From positions 4,418,001 to 4,482,000 of the forward strand of contig NC_066278.1 in the NCBI RefSeq assembly GCF_905404315.1: a stretch of 64,000 nucleotides of DNA, given 5' to 3'. The first letter of the stretch is position 1, and each line of letters begins with the position of its first letter. Shown piece after piece: positions 37,501-52,500 of the stretch. The notes under the pieces were generated by a model. That model was not told where the DNA came from, ran no database searches, and was given only the letters and a program-made list of their open reading frames with translations. A program made the position numbers and the translations under genes. The DNA comes from Leptidea sinapis (lineage: Eukaryota > Arthropoda > Insecta > Lepidoptera > Pieridae).

Positions 37501-40500
37501 ACTCTAATTCAATAATAAATATTCATAATACCTACAAAGAATTTAATTAATTAAAGCAATCATTATTTTACTGCTGTAAAATATGGCAACATTATTTCAA
37601 TTAATTAGGTATTTAAGGCTTAAATTGACGAATTAAATACGTCTCATTAAAGCCATTTTAATTGATGTTTCAAAAACGTCCAAAATCAACGTAATAATTA
37701 GTTTACCTTTGGTTTCTCTGCTATTTGCGATTAAGAGGGGAAAATTTTAAAAGCACCGCCATGTTGGGCAAGTATTCATGCATTCCCTTTGACGGGTTCT
37801 AGTTACTTATTAATTAACATGGCGCTAAGTGTTTGGGTCCACAGTAAACGTGCCTTTTAGCGTTTTAAAGCTGAATTTTTTTGCTTCCACGTTTTTAGAA
37901 GCTTTGGTGGTGTGTATCGGCTTTTTGAATGACATATTTTTTGTGATGTTATTATCTTGTTAGGTTGAACGCTGTGGCATTTTTCAAAGGACGTTTTCGA
38001 TGTATTTTTTATAGTAGATTTATTTGCTTTACGTGTATTGCGATGCGCTATGAACATATAGATTGAGTTTTAAAGTACTTTTTCGTTGTCATATATCTAA
38101 TGCTGTTACAGATTTTTTGTCTTAGGAATATTAGCTTAGCAAATGGTTTCAAGTAAAAAATAATATTAAAGTTAATCTGAAAAAAATTGTTTTTTCTCAA
38201 AGAAATTTACACTTTTATGTAAATAATAATCTAAGTATAAGTTATAATTAATTTTAAGTTAGAGGAAATTTAAAAAACACCTATCATTAATAGTTATATC
38301 TTAGAAACGGTGGCTCGTAGGAAACAAAGTATTTATACATTTTTTATGGATAATTTTACTATCTACAATTTTTGTATGGAGTACCTACTTTTATGATAAG
38401 TCTTACCGTTTTGCTGAAAATCACGTAAAACTTATTTCTCTGACCTTTGACCGTGAATAAAAATTTTTCCACACACGGTAATGATGGGGAAATTAAATTT
38501 TTTATTTAAAATTATATTTTGAATAATTTTACTGATTTTCAGCTTATTGGGAATTTATGTATCTTCGAATGTCCAAATTGTCCAGACTATTATGGATTTC
38601 CCTAAAATAATGCCTGATTCAATAAAAGCTTTGCCCGAGTCGTTCATTCCATCGCCGAGAATTCGAGAACGGAGTTTTGAAGTCTCAAAGCGTTGAACCG
38701 ATTGTTATTATTGTAAAAAAATATGTTTTAATAAATCGTTGAGCCAAAATTAAGTGGTGACTTAACGACTGCGCACGCGACGCTCCCTATGTTACACCCA
38801 TTGTATTGACACTCAACACTCAGCTGCCACTACAGAATGCTGTCGACTGTTCAACGGGTTACGCGGAATGCGGAAGGGATTAGAGAATTGAATGATGTTG
38901 ATTTTATTGTGACAATTAGTGCTTGTTATGATTTATGACTATTTGTAGTTATTAAATTAAATTTAAATCTCCTTGGAGACTTTTATATTATATCTATCCT
39001 AATTATAATATTGTAAGCAAGATACAAACTTTATTTAAACAAAACAAATCTTATAACAATAATTACAATACTATGACTACATAAAATTAAAACTATCATT
39101 ACGTGGAAGCGTACCAAGAATACTGGCAGCATTTCCGCGTTGGATAGCTAGGCGGATCCGTTCAACGAAATAGCTGCCAGCGCTTGGGTTTCCAGTAGCC
39201 TTATTGAGGCGCGATGATAGTATTTTGAATATTCTCTGCGCCTCTGGGCCCCACGGGCCATATGAAGTTATATTCTACATCATATCACAATAGCTACCAC
39301 TACGATCATATTACTTGCTTATTTACTCGTATATCTTTAATATATTTTAATAATATTAAGGGGCGGAGGGGATGTTAAGACATAAATTAACGGGTCCAGC
39401 ACGACATTCACCTGCATATGCTCACCTAGATGTTCTTGTTCGATCTGAATAATATGAGAGGTATATGATTTGTTCGTCACCTTAAAGATATGAAAGATAA
39501 TAAAGATGTTTAGTCTAATTGGCCGAGTAGTTTCACTATCTACGGGTCTTTCTAAATGTAATACCAAAATGCTTTCACACTTGACGGCAGAAAAGGGGCC
39601 GGTCTGGTACCTAACTGGCATATACTATCGCTACATATTATCATTAGAGTCATACCTTAGATGCGTAGTTAAAAATAAACATAACTTTACTCACGGACTA
39701 GTAAAAAAATTAGGACTCCGTGTCCTTGCATAACAGTGCAGCACCAAAACAAACCCATTAACGTGTAAATACAGCCCCACGCACACTCTTACACTACTAC
39801 AGGCCGATAGGCGGCCATTATGAGAATTGTTATCGTCTGTGACAGATCAGTTTGAGTCTCAATAAAATATTTTAAAAATGCCGTCGTGCGTTGTGAAAAA
39901 GTGTAAAAACGATACTATATAAGTATTTGTGGCTATATATGATTATTTAAGGGAGAAAAAATTGTGTAACTAGTATCCCCGTAACCGCACACACACTAGC
40001 ATTACGGTGCTTCACTTGCTAATATCACGGCGCAGAGTCCTTCTTTTTTTACTCGTCCGTGACTTTACTACACTTTACATTTTCTGTTTTTCTCCAATAA
40101 AATATCTCAAAATAAAATCAATCAAATAAGTTATTTCAGGTGCATAGGTAGATACTTTATCAGACTATTTTAAAACACTACAAATACCAGGCAATAAAAG
40201 TCTTGTCAATCACAGATCAAATTGAGAGGGATTTGCGGGATCCTCGCCAATTATAAATCTATTAGCGACATGTGCCAACATATGGAGACAGCTGGATTGG
40301 CGAAGCACCCCGGTGACACTCCCGCGGCGCCCGAGGGGATGCCAAATACGTAATAGATTTCAAGATCTATTATAAATTGCGATTTTCGAGTGGTGCTTAC
40401 GTACATTTGCAATTTATTCTCAAATACATTTCCCCTTTTTTTAATCCAAAGTTTTTTATACGCTTCTCAGTTATAAACTTTAAATTTTTCTGTTAAAAAA

Positions 40501-43500
40501 TTCTTTGAAAAACTTGTAACTCACAACTGTAGGTGGTAATTATAAACTAATAATAGTAAAATTAACAAATTAAACCATTTTATTATTTATAGTATAAGAG
40601 TTAACTACATTATTATACAAGTAATAATTTCACTAGTAATTTATATTAGTTACCTATTTTATTATTCTATTATAAACTATTTGTATTGCTTATACTTAGT
40701 ATAATTAAATTACTTTCATTTATCACTAAACAATTTTGTTAAAATAGTTCCACTATTGGATTTTTAAGAGCTTACATCAGCCTAGCGAAACTCTCATAAA
40801 AAAAGCGATTCGATTGTAGAAAAAAGCCCAGTCAGGCATTGATAGATTGACAGATGACGGCTATAATCTTGAAAAAAACGGAGATAGCCGAAATCCACTA
40901 CGTTATAAGCAACTGTTCGCTTTCAAATTCAGCCGGATTATACGTCGTCGCCATTCGCGATACTGTAATTTCTACTATTTCAAACTTATGCCAAATGACT
41001 GCATACCAAACTAAATCAATTCAATTTTTACTTAGGCAGCACCGTGCCATGTTTACATCCTCTTTGGCTTAATTTATATATCTAATACAGCTTTCTGTTT
41101 TTTTTGGGTTTGATCTATGAAGCCAGGAAAAACGCGTTATTTTTTCTATGAAAAAAAATAATTAGTCCCCACATTTTTATTTTTCTATAAACTCAAAATA
41201 AGCTTTAAAATATTATTATCCGCATCAAAATTCTATTAATTCTATATAATTCTTGTATTTTTTAGTTTAGATAACGGTGTCATATTGTGATAAGTCAGAT
41301 TTTTTATATATTTTTACACTTTCCGTCACCCGACACCTCCCGACCGCCACAGATGGTGCTTTTATGTCAATCGTCATAATTAGGGGATTACGACCCTCTA
41401 ATGACATGTTACATTGAATCTTTGTTACACCCCGAACAAATGTTCCCTATTCTGTGACACAAATATTGTGCGTTGACTTGTACTAAGTCAGTGGTGATTT
41501 GACAAATGCGCTAAAATAAATAATTGTTTAATTTAGACTTTTTTTTATGAAAATAAGGGACGAGATGAGCAGGACGTTGAGCTGATAGTAACTGATACAC
41601 CCTGCCCATTACAATGCAGTGCCGCTTAGGAGTATTGAAAAAACCGAAAATTCTGAGCGGCACTACAACTGCGCTCGTCACCTTGAGACATAAGATGTCA
41701 AGTCTCATTTGCCCAGTAATTTCACTAGCTATGGCGCGTTTCAGAAATAGACGCCGTTGTGGTACCCACAATCTAGCCGGCATCCGGTGCAAAGGAGCAT
41801 CCCACTGGTAAAAATAAAGACATCTATATTTGTTTGGAAATTACCTCTTACTTACCTATTGATATAAATTAATATTTTATATTCGAATGCATGTTACCGG
41901 ATAATGGATGTACGAGTTTGGACATTGGGTTAGATTAACAAATTTTACCAGCAATTTGATGACCTTTTGGCATCTGGTAGTGACATGATACTCTTGCTGT
42001 AGAAATTATGGGACTTCTAACTCAAAAAGGATGTAAATACTACGTAATAAGAGGCGGGGCTGACTAAGTAAAAATTGAAATTTAGTTCAGTATGAAACGT
42101 GCAGTGAGATTTGACATAAGTTTGAAATAGTAATTACAATATGGCGACGAAGTATAATCCGGCTAAGTTTGAAAGCGCTTGCTTAAAACGTAGTGGAATA
42201 ATAAATAAAATACTGTAAAATATTTCATAACATTGAAATTATTTCATAAAATATGCTCTCTGTTGTTATAATGAAATTGTTTCACAGCAGAACTGTCAAT
42301 TTTCTCAATGAAAATATGTCCATACTAAACAAGTATTGGAAATAAAAATAATTATGGTTATTAAAAAAGGCATAACTACGTCACTGGATATTTGAAAACA
42401 TTAATATATCTTGTATAGTATTTTACTATATGATTTCTTTCCGTCCCAGTATAACTTTCCTCAAGTGTATAAGTTGCATGCATACTTGTAATTTATTAAA
42501 AGATTTATTATGACTTCATTGAGGGCATTTTAAATACCCACACGAGGCTTGAGTATATTTATCAATAATATGGCAACACATTGTCCTGCCCATGTCTGCC
42601 ACGCGTCACATATTACCACCACAATGGATCAATACAAATTGTTCGCACGGACGGTCTCAAAACCGCTAGCCTTTTTGCTTTTGTGACGATTTTGGTATTA
42701 TATTTGCTAAAGGATATTTATTACCACCTGCTCTATAGTATTTAAGAGGTATAGAAAGCTATAATAGTGAGTTAAGATGTATTTTCAATTATTGAAAACG
42801 TATTGTGGTTTAGTTACGCATAGAAGATGAATGAAAGTTGATGAAGAGAACAAAATAAATCCAATAATATTTTTGTTAAAATTATAATATAATGTCACTT
42901 ATGGAAAGTCAAAAACTACCACCTATTCGAAAAAGTGCGCGTCAGATCTGAGAAGAACGGGCGCAAGAAACTCAGCGGGCTTTTTTTCTTCCTAAAAATA
43001 TAGCTACAATGTAATATCATATTATATAATTTATTATTTGAAAGCGTGAGTGCGGTCGCTCCTTTCTCAATCTGCGGCATCATTAAGAAAGTCATTTATG
43101 TTATAAGTAACCTTTACCACACAAACGGTTTTTTAACAATTCTTTCGAATTTCGTAATACATTTGTTTTGATCGTTTTCGGGGATTTTGATCGGGATTGA
43201 ACTGGAGTCATGAAAAATAAGAATATGAGAAGAAGCCCCGGCTTCTGACAGAACAGGAAGTGAAGGTTTGTGATGACCCTGGGAGATAGTTGCGTTTGAA
43301 TGGCTGGATATAAAGCTAAAGTAAGATGTATGAAGAATTTAATCTTCTATAAAACTAAAGTTTGCATTCAATTAAAAAAAAACAAGGAGGAAGGAACTCT
43401 GTGAACGGCTGGATCACTTGGCGTTGCGTAGAGACATCGCTTCATTGTGTGTCTTCTACCGCATTTATCACGGGGAGTGTTCCAAAGAGCTGTTGAACCT

Positions 43501-46500
43501 GATTTCTGCCACCGAATTACATCTTCACACAACACGCCACAAGTTAGGATACCATCGCCACCATCTGGATGTGTGGCGGTCCTCCAAAGTGCGGTTTTCA
43601 AGGAGCTTTCTTCCATGTACTACAAAGCTGTGATGAACTTCCTTGTGCGGTGTTTCCGGGACGATACGACAAAAAAAGCGCGTACACCTTTCATAAAGGC
43701 CGGCAATGCTCCTGTGATTCCTCTGGTGTTGCAAGAGATTGTGGGCGGCGGTGATCACTTAACAACAGGTGACCCGTACGCTCGTTTGTCCTCCTATTCC
43801 ATTTAAAAAAAAACTTTATTTTGGCAGATTATGTATTGGTTGTAGTTTATTAATACAATATCAATCTCAGTATTGTTGTAATAAGAAGATGCTTTGTAAG
43901 GTGGTGTATGAGAGAAGATTGTATCTCGTTAACTTCTGTTTATTCAGTCATGAACGGAAGAAGTGCTATAGTTTCTAAAGTTGGATGAAATATAACTGCC
44001 AATAAACTACTAAACAGTCCATAGGCTATTCATGTAACATGAGAAGTAAAAACATCTAATTTTGGAAAATCTCTGGCGAACCGATTAATTCAAATTTTCA
44101 AACCTACATTAATCACAATACTATTTAATTACTGCCTTTTTTGCAATCTGCAGGTTTTTTTTTTATTTTCTATTTGTTATGCGAACATAGAATTGGGAGA
44201 CAGTCAATTCATACTATTATGTACTATGGTATATTGTTATGGGGCAGTGCGGCCGATATTAATACCATCGTTGTGCTGCAGAAGAGGGCTATTCGCGCGA
44301 TTTATAACTTAGGTCCTAAAGAATCATTGAGAGAAAGATTTAAAGAAAATAAACATTTTGACTGTTGCTTCTAAATACAATTTTGATAATGTTCTGTATG
44401 TTCATAAGCACATTGAGGAATTTTCTAGAAACTGTGACATTCATAATGTTAACACGAGGAACAAACATAAACTTGTTATGCCTACTACTCGGTTGGGTCG
44501 AGTTAGTAAGTCTTTTGTTGGGCGATGTATATGTTTCTACAATATGATGAAAATGTATGAAAAAAAAAATGAAAATGAAAAAAAGAAAATGTACAAAACA
44601 AATGTGTTACGAAATATAAAAGAATTGTTAAAAAACGTTTGTGTGGGAAAGGTTACTATAGCATAAACGATTTTCTTAATGACACCACGGTCTGGGAATA
44701 AAGCGAATACCCTCAGGCTCTTTAATTATAAATGTTTATTGTACGATATCACATTGTGATCCATATTTTATATTAAAAAAAAGCCCGCTGAGTTTCTTGC
44801 GCCCATTCTTCTCAGGTCTGAGGCAGTCTCTTTTGAATGGGTGGTAGTTTTTGACGTTCAATAAGTGATTTTAAATCCTATTTTGAATAAAAATATTTGA
44901 ATTTGAATCAATGTTGCGCCTTTAAGCTTAGAATAGTTTATAATATAGCTAGCAGATATTACATTTTTATATGTGAAGTATTTTAATAACCAGTTTAATA
45001 TTAATTGCGTTAATTACTCACAATTTGTTGGAAATTAAATATCAGTATGCATTCTACGTTAAAGTTAACTTTGTTAAATATATAAGTACCTACAAGTGAA
45101 ATTAAACTAAAGAAATGGGATCAGAATTATAAACTTACATTCAACTTGTCACGGGTTATGTATCAACTTAGTCCGTGAACAGCTGCCTACTTAATACATA
45201 CAATTTTTGTTTGATTACAAAGTTGTTATGTTTGGTTGGTTAAACCTGAAGTAATTACTCCTACCCCTACTCCTGCAACACCAGAGATGACGAGAATAGA
45301 GACCACCAACCTCAGAACGGTTAACCTTCGCACGACACACCACAAATTACGATATCATGCCCACCATCTGTATGTGTGGCGTTCTTCCACAGTGTGGTTT
45401 TCAAGGAACTTTCTTCCACATACAACGTCTGCTTATAAATTACGAAAACGCCGACAACGCTCTTGTAAATCCTCTGATATTCCAACAAGAGAATGTGGGC
45501 GAATCAATGATCACTTAACACCAGGTGACTCGTACGCTCGTTTTTCCCCCTTTTCCATAAAAATAGATATATACCTTCTATCTAATGAATGAAAACAATC
45601 TTTAGACCATTAACACTCATTAATAACACAACTTCAAATAAAAATTCGTTACCTAAGTGGATAAGTACAAATAATTTAGATTAAGGTAGATTCATAAATG
45701 ATTCACTAACGATCAAAGTATTTAATATCATACCGTTGGTATTTAGTTGTTGTACCGTCGTGATTGAGGTTAAACGTCCTCAGAAAAACTATAATGTTAA
45801 AGAATCAGTGATCATGAAAACCATATTCGTAGTGCATTTAACGTATCTCATTGTAATTGGTAAGTTTATCTAACTTAGTGAAGATTTAGTTTCTAATGCA
45901 AAAAACAAAGAAAATATAAAGTTATGCAATATTATGATTAGCTTTAATAGATATCTATTTATCGATATTTTAATCTTCAGTTTATATTACTCTGTATTCG
46001 TAAAACTACAAATTACCTTAGTTCATAGTTACAGTGGTCGCACATTCTTGAGACGATGACAATTGTTTTTTATGTAGGTATATTATTTACAAGTTTAGTG
46101 TGAGCCACGTAAATATTAATCTACCTTCAATATTGAAACAATTTTTAGTTTGTTTATTTTATGCCTCAGATTGGTTTATTTAAGTATAATTTATGTTTTT
46201 GTTAAATGTGTAAGCATTCTTATTCGTTGGCAAGAGCGGTCTTCCCTAACACAGGTTCTGCGAACTTAAAAGGGTAGTCCTTTAATACTATTTACTAAAA
46301 TGCTAAATAAATAAATTTTTGATTTTTTTTTGATGTTGTTTATATAAAATATTAAGATGCATTTTATTTATAGATATCGATGTTTCGTGTGCCTGTTTAG
46401 GACTGAAATGACAGAATGACGTTCAATATTGTATAGTGTTAATTTACATAAAAATTAAATGTTTACAATTTTTTATTATTATTAATATATATATTTAGTG

Positions 46501-49500
46501 TAAATGTTGTCTGTTAAAGACGATAGAATATGATCTTGGCTTTATTCTTACGAAAGTTTAAAAGTGTTTGAGATTTTTTATACAGATCAAGTAATATTAT
46601 ATTCAAAATGCTCATCTTGAAAACACAAGTAACTTTTATTATTTGGTCTTTATCTTAATAAGGACCACATTTTGGGTTTTGTTCGGATAAGCAAATAAAT
46701 ATGTGAATTAAAATAATACTTTTCTAAATATTGACCGGCGATTCAATTGTTTTTATGTAGGCCAGTTTCGAATATTGAAGTAAAGATAACTAAATTTAAC
46801 ATAGTATTTTCTTTCATTAACGCGAGTGTTACACATTTAAATATAACACTTTTAAAGGAGTAAAACGCGTGTTATTGTAACGGTTTTACATTAGATGTTT
46901 GCGTATAAGTTACATTTTTATTTTAGTTAACCCAACGTTTCAAGACCTTTCCAGATCTCGTTTTCAGGGGGACTGAAAAATGTAACTTATACGCAAACAT
47001 CAAATGTAAAACCGTTACAATTACACGCGTTTTAATTCTTTAAAAGTGTTTTATTTAAATAAATTTAACATATTATAGTGCAGGTTATTAGGTTAAATAT
47101 GCCTGTTTGTCACAGATAAAAATATAGATTGTGCCCACATCGTGCATAAAATAAAATACGAAATAAAATGTTTGAAGAACCAACCTATTTAAAATATTAT
47201 AATATGTTTTGTTTCTAGTGTACTAGTTACTCCTATATATCTTAATTAGAACACATTTTTGTGGGTTTTTTTGTTAGTAATTTGACAAGCATATTTATAT
47301 AAACCAAAGAAAGAGGAAATTTAAATAAATATATTTAAACAAAATCTTGTAATTTTTCAGGACAAATGCAGCATTACTGCCATGCAGGGTTGCTAGATCT
47401 ATTATGGCACCGTAGCGGACGAAATCCACATCTTTATAATTTTAACAACAATATTAATAGAAATCATAATAATCAAGTTGGCTTCTTGACACAAAATAAA
47501 AGTCCAGTTCCAGTAAGAGAACGAAATAATTGGTTAGTTAATAGCCCTTTGGAAAACGATGACACTAGTCAAAACGAAGCAACTAATTTAAGCAGTAATA
47601 ATTTTGTACCTTATATTACCAAGGAAGGGCCTCAAACTAGTAATGATTATAATACTAATGAAGATATCAAGATAGAAGTTTCTCCTGCAAACTCTATCAA
47701 TAATAATAATATTCAAAATGTTGCAGTAGACACTCCAGATATTAAAGAACATAGAGTAGAACATAACTTTAAAGTAAATGGCTTTTTCACGAACATGGAA
47801 AGTAATCAACCAATACCTGAAAGTAGAAACCATAAACGCTACAGTGTTTTACCTATAAATCATAATAATAATAGAATACAGACAAATAATAATAATAGGC
47901 TCTTAACTGGTACCAATAACGATCAGAATATAAAAAACGTTTTGACAAGTTATCAGTCCTCGCAAGGAAATAATGTGGCAAGCAATTTAAATATACCTAA
48001 AATTGTGGATGACCTTAATAGAATAAATAATATAGTTACTAAAATAAACAAGGAACGGCAAAAAGAAAGTGAAAATCAAACGCCACACATAAAAGCTAAT
48101 GCTGATGAAAAACCAACGCTACCGTCTTTAAGTAACTTTCAAATACAACCAATCGCTATTTTAACAATTCCAAAAGCCAATAACCAAAACACTGACCAAA
48201 ATGGCAATAAAGCAAGTAATCGTAATATAAATTATCAGCCTTCTAATCCAATACAAAGACCATTACATCAAAATTCTTCTTTGAGTCAAAATCCCTCTCA
48301 AAATTATGACGAAAATGACTCTAGTCATAACAATCCTATAGAGAGTTCAAATACAGAAAATAGCAACGACTATGAACAAGATCATAAATCCAAAAATGAA
48401 GAAAATCAAGAAGAAGATACAGCAAAAGGTGATCATAAAATAAAAGTTCTGAAGCCATTGACAAAAAGAAAATTTTTCGTTCAAGTTGAACCTGTCATTC
48501 CTGAATATAAAGAAACTGCACACAATCAAACAGTGTATTATGTAAATGCTTAATTTTATTGAGATTAATATAATTTTATTCAAAGCACACTAATTGTTTG
48601 TTTATAAATCTAAAATTTTAGATAATATAGAGTCTATTGCTGCTAGACAACCGATGAAAACCGGCAAGGTTTATTACTTTAGTGTACGTGACAAGCTACG
48701 TATTACACTCGTTTGTATGGCACTTTGTGTTAGTGTGCGTGCATTGCAATATTTTTCAAATACAAATACAATGAAACATTTGATAACAGTTTTCGATTAG
48801 CATTGTCGTTAGTCTTCAAACAGCTATTCTAATTTATTTTAATTGTCATTAAACTACAATTTAGACGCAATAACTGTTAGTATGATGACACTTTGTAGAT
48901 GTAGATGTCGCTAGTAATTTCGGACACGTATTATCAGGAATATGTATGTAGTATAATTCCAATTAGAGTAATATTGCAAACAATCGGCCCGAGGCCTACG
49001 TCATGAATACGAAATGTCGCTAACGACCGCCCTCGGCGAGGCGTGCGAAGCCTGAATTTTCAAGTGCCATAGCAACATCGCGTATTTCGTATGCGTGCTA
49101 CGGCGTGTGTTGTTGCTATTCTAGGGGCAAATTTAGACTTCAATCTAGTTATTGCAGTAAGAAAAGCATCTTACTTCTTAAACGGGGAATTATTCGTAAA
49201 TCAAACGTCAAAATAGGACTATATGATTGTTGAATACCAAGTTAGTTGCTATTTTAACTAAAATGACCTCCAAGAGCTGCGAATTGCTGCTAGTAAAAAT
49301 AATATGGTCTTAATAATGGTATATATAATATACTATGGGTACCAAAACATCGCCTATTTCTGCCGTGAAGCAGTAATGTCTAAAGTCGGTAGGTGTAAAG
49401 GTCTGAAGCGCGCCGTAGCTAGTGAAATTATTGGGCAATGAGACTAATATCTTATGTCTCAAAGTGACGAGCGCAGTTGTAGTGCTGCTCAGAGTTTTTG

Positions 49501-52500
49501 GGTTTTTCAATAATCCTGAGCATCACTGCATTGTAATAGGCAGGGCGTATCAATTACCATCAGCCTGAACCTCCTCATATCTCGTCCCTTACTGTCATAA
49601 AAAAATGTAACAATAGTGATAGTGCCCCATAAAGTTGCAGCAAGTACTTTATATATATTAATATAATTATTGTAATAATTTCTAACTTTGATTTTATAGT
49701 GCCGTATACATTCTCGTATTTTACAAATTACTTTCAAAACTGACTGCTTAAAAATAAACAAATTTTAAATAGAAAATTCACCAGTAATTTTAAATTCAGT
49801 TGATTCTGTTGTATTTTTGTTTGATATTGAATAAGGCTGTTCTGTAAGATATCTAATATATAAAATTCTCGAGTCACGGTGTGCGGGACCGAACTCCTCC
49901 GAAACGGCTTGACCGATTCTCATGAAATTTGGAGTGCATATTGGGTAGGTCTGAGAATCGGACAACATCGATTTTTCATCCCCCTAAATGTTAAGAGTGG
50001 TCCACACGATTTTTTTATTATTTTTTTGACATTTTTAAATTTGTTTGAATATGAGTCAGCATTAAAAAATACATACAACTTTCTAACATTTTTCACTCAT
50101 CTACGATCAACAGTAACTTTTGTATCGTGATTTTAATATCGGCAATATAACGTTTGCTGAGTCAGCTAGTATAATATACTATGAAGGTACAAGGGATGCC
50201 AGTGGTCACGTAAGATCTAACAATGAAGGGAAACGTGCAAGGAGTGTGAATGATTAGGACATAACTATATTACGTGTCTCAAAGTATACAATAGTACATC
50301 GAGTTTAAGTGTAGCCGAAAAGTGATCTAACTAGTTACTGTAATTTATTTTTTGCTTTAAATCCTCTATTAAAGATTCTAAAATAGTTAACTTACTGCCA
50401 ACATTAAAACACCCAATGTCCTAATAACCATTACATCATCCAAACGAGTATTGAAATGAAATTCAGTACAACATTATATCATCCGTTTTCGTAATAACAC
50501 TCCTTTGGATGATATTATGGTTACTAGGACTGGCTTTTTTAATGTTAGTGGTAAGCTAACTGTTTTAGAATCTTTTATAGAGGATTCATATTATGGGTGT
50601 AGATAAAGTCTTGTATGCAACTGTTGATAATTAGGTATTAAAACACTCATATGATACTGTTATCACACTCGGGGAAAAACCCACATTCGTATTTTAATAC
50701 AAGTGATAAAAAATCTCCATGTGTTCAATACGAGGCGTCTTAATAGGTCTTAGTCGACCACTCTTGCCAAGTTCGACTTGGTCAATTCAAATAAAACTTT
50801 CGAATATTTTGTGACGACAGACGATGTTTTCCTTTATTGTAAAAGCATCCATTAAACGTACATATGAATTCAAAAACAATAAAAAACATGTTGATATTTG
50901 GTGACATGTTAATCGGCAGTTACCCCCAGATGAGAGGTAACGCCCCTTAGAGTAATACTTCGAACAATAATATATTTTCAAAAATGATCGTAGAGATTCA
51001 GTAGTCAAATGGTAGTTTTATTTCCTCAGAATAATTCCACATTATGCTAAAAATGATTGATTTAAAGTTAAACGATAAATAGTCGCGCTAAACAGGTAGC
51101 CGCCATGATGATGACGTCATTATGACATAAACAACGAATTGTCAAATGTGCAGTGCAATATATTTATTATGCTTATTGATCTTTTGTAATAATAAAAATA
51201 ACCGTTCAAAGTCCGTATAAATATCGTTGGTGTGTTGCTAAAAACAAATTGTTTCTGCTATAGTGACGTCACAAAATGGCGGTCGGCAGTTTCAATCACG
51301 TGATATGCAGATACAAAAACTATGATTTGAAATTAGAAAACGTAAATAATTCTCATGTTTTTTTTATAACAAATTAGCATTGAATTTGTTATTTTTTATT
51401 ATATATTTCTATAAATAGCAATCTTTGATAATAATTATAATGATTATTATTCATAACCCAAGAGCTGGCAGCTATTTCGGTCATATAAGAGTATAATTAT
51501 AGTATTGGTCACATATGATCATAGTATTGGAAATATAGTTGTAAGATTTTGTTTGTTTAAAAAATTTTTATTATAAGTACTAAATATGATCTCATAATTA
51601 AATTTTCTAGGATATAATACACCTACTGTAGTTTTACTCTAAAGAGAAGTAATAAAAATAAAACTACCGTCAGAATGCAAGAAGTGCACATAAGCGGCCA
51701 CCTTATACAAAATAACATGACGTCATCATGTTCTTTCTTCACTTAAGTGGTTATGACTGAAAGGTGTAAGAATCAGACAATCTCTCAAATCTTTGATCAT
51801 CCAAGTTATGTAAATATCGAAGTCTTTGCAGATCATAGGGATTGTTACAAACGCGGCTACAGTATAGGTATGTCTATTGAAGAGGAGGACAATCGAGCAT
51901 TCGGGTCACCTGATGGTAAGTGATCACCGCAGCCCATACTCTCTAACACCAGAGGAACCACAGGAGCGTCTTTCTAGAGCCGTCTTTATGAAGTGTCAAA
52001 TAAACGTACATATGAATTCGAAAACACATTGGTTCGTAACGGACGAGGAGTGCGAGGTAGTCAAAGTCGTGATTTCTTCAACGTCACATTCTCTTGCAAC
52101 ACCAGTCGAAACAGGAGCGTTGCCAGCCTTTAAGGAAGATGTACCCGCTTTTTTTGATGGTATCCATGTCGTATCGTCTCGAAAACACCGCACAAAGTAG
52201 CTGATTAAACAGCTTTGTGGTATGTGGAAGAAAGTTACCAGAGGGAGGCTCTTTTGCACAGGAAGCCGGCTAGATTATAGGTACCACAACGGCGCCTATT
52301 TTTGCAGTGAAGCAGTAATGTGTAAACATTACTGTGTTTTGGTCTGAAGGGCGCCGTAGCTAGTTCGACAACTGGGTAAATGAGACTTTACATAATATTA
52401 TGTCTCAAGGTGACGAGCGCAATTGTAGTGCTGCTCAAAAGTTTTGGGTTTTTCAAGAATCCTATGTAACGCATTGAATTGTAATGAGCAGGGCGTATCA

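Noticed and set aside
43447..43806. 119-residue ORF read as a host gene
   Set aside because: It overlaps the LINE B end; fragments of the same peptide recur at 3.0, 45.3 and 52.0 kb.
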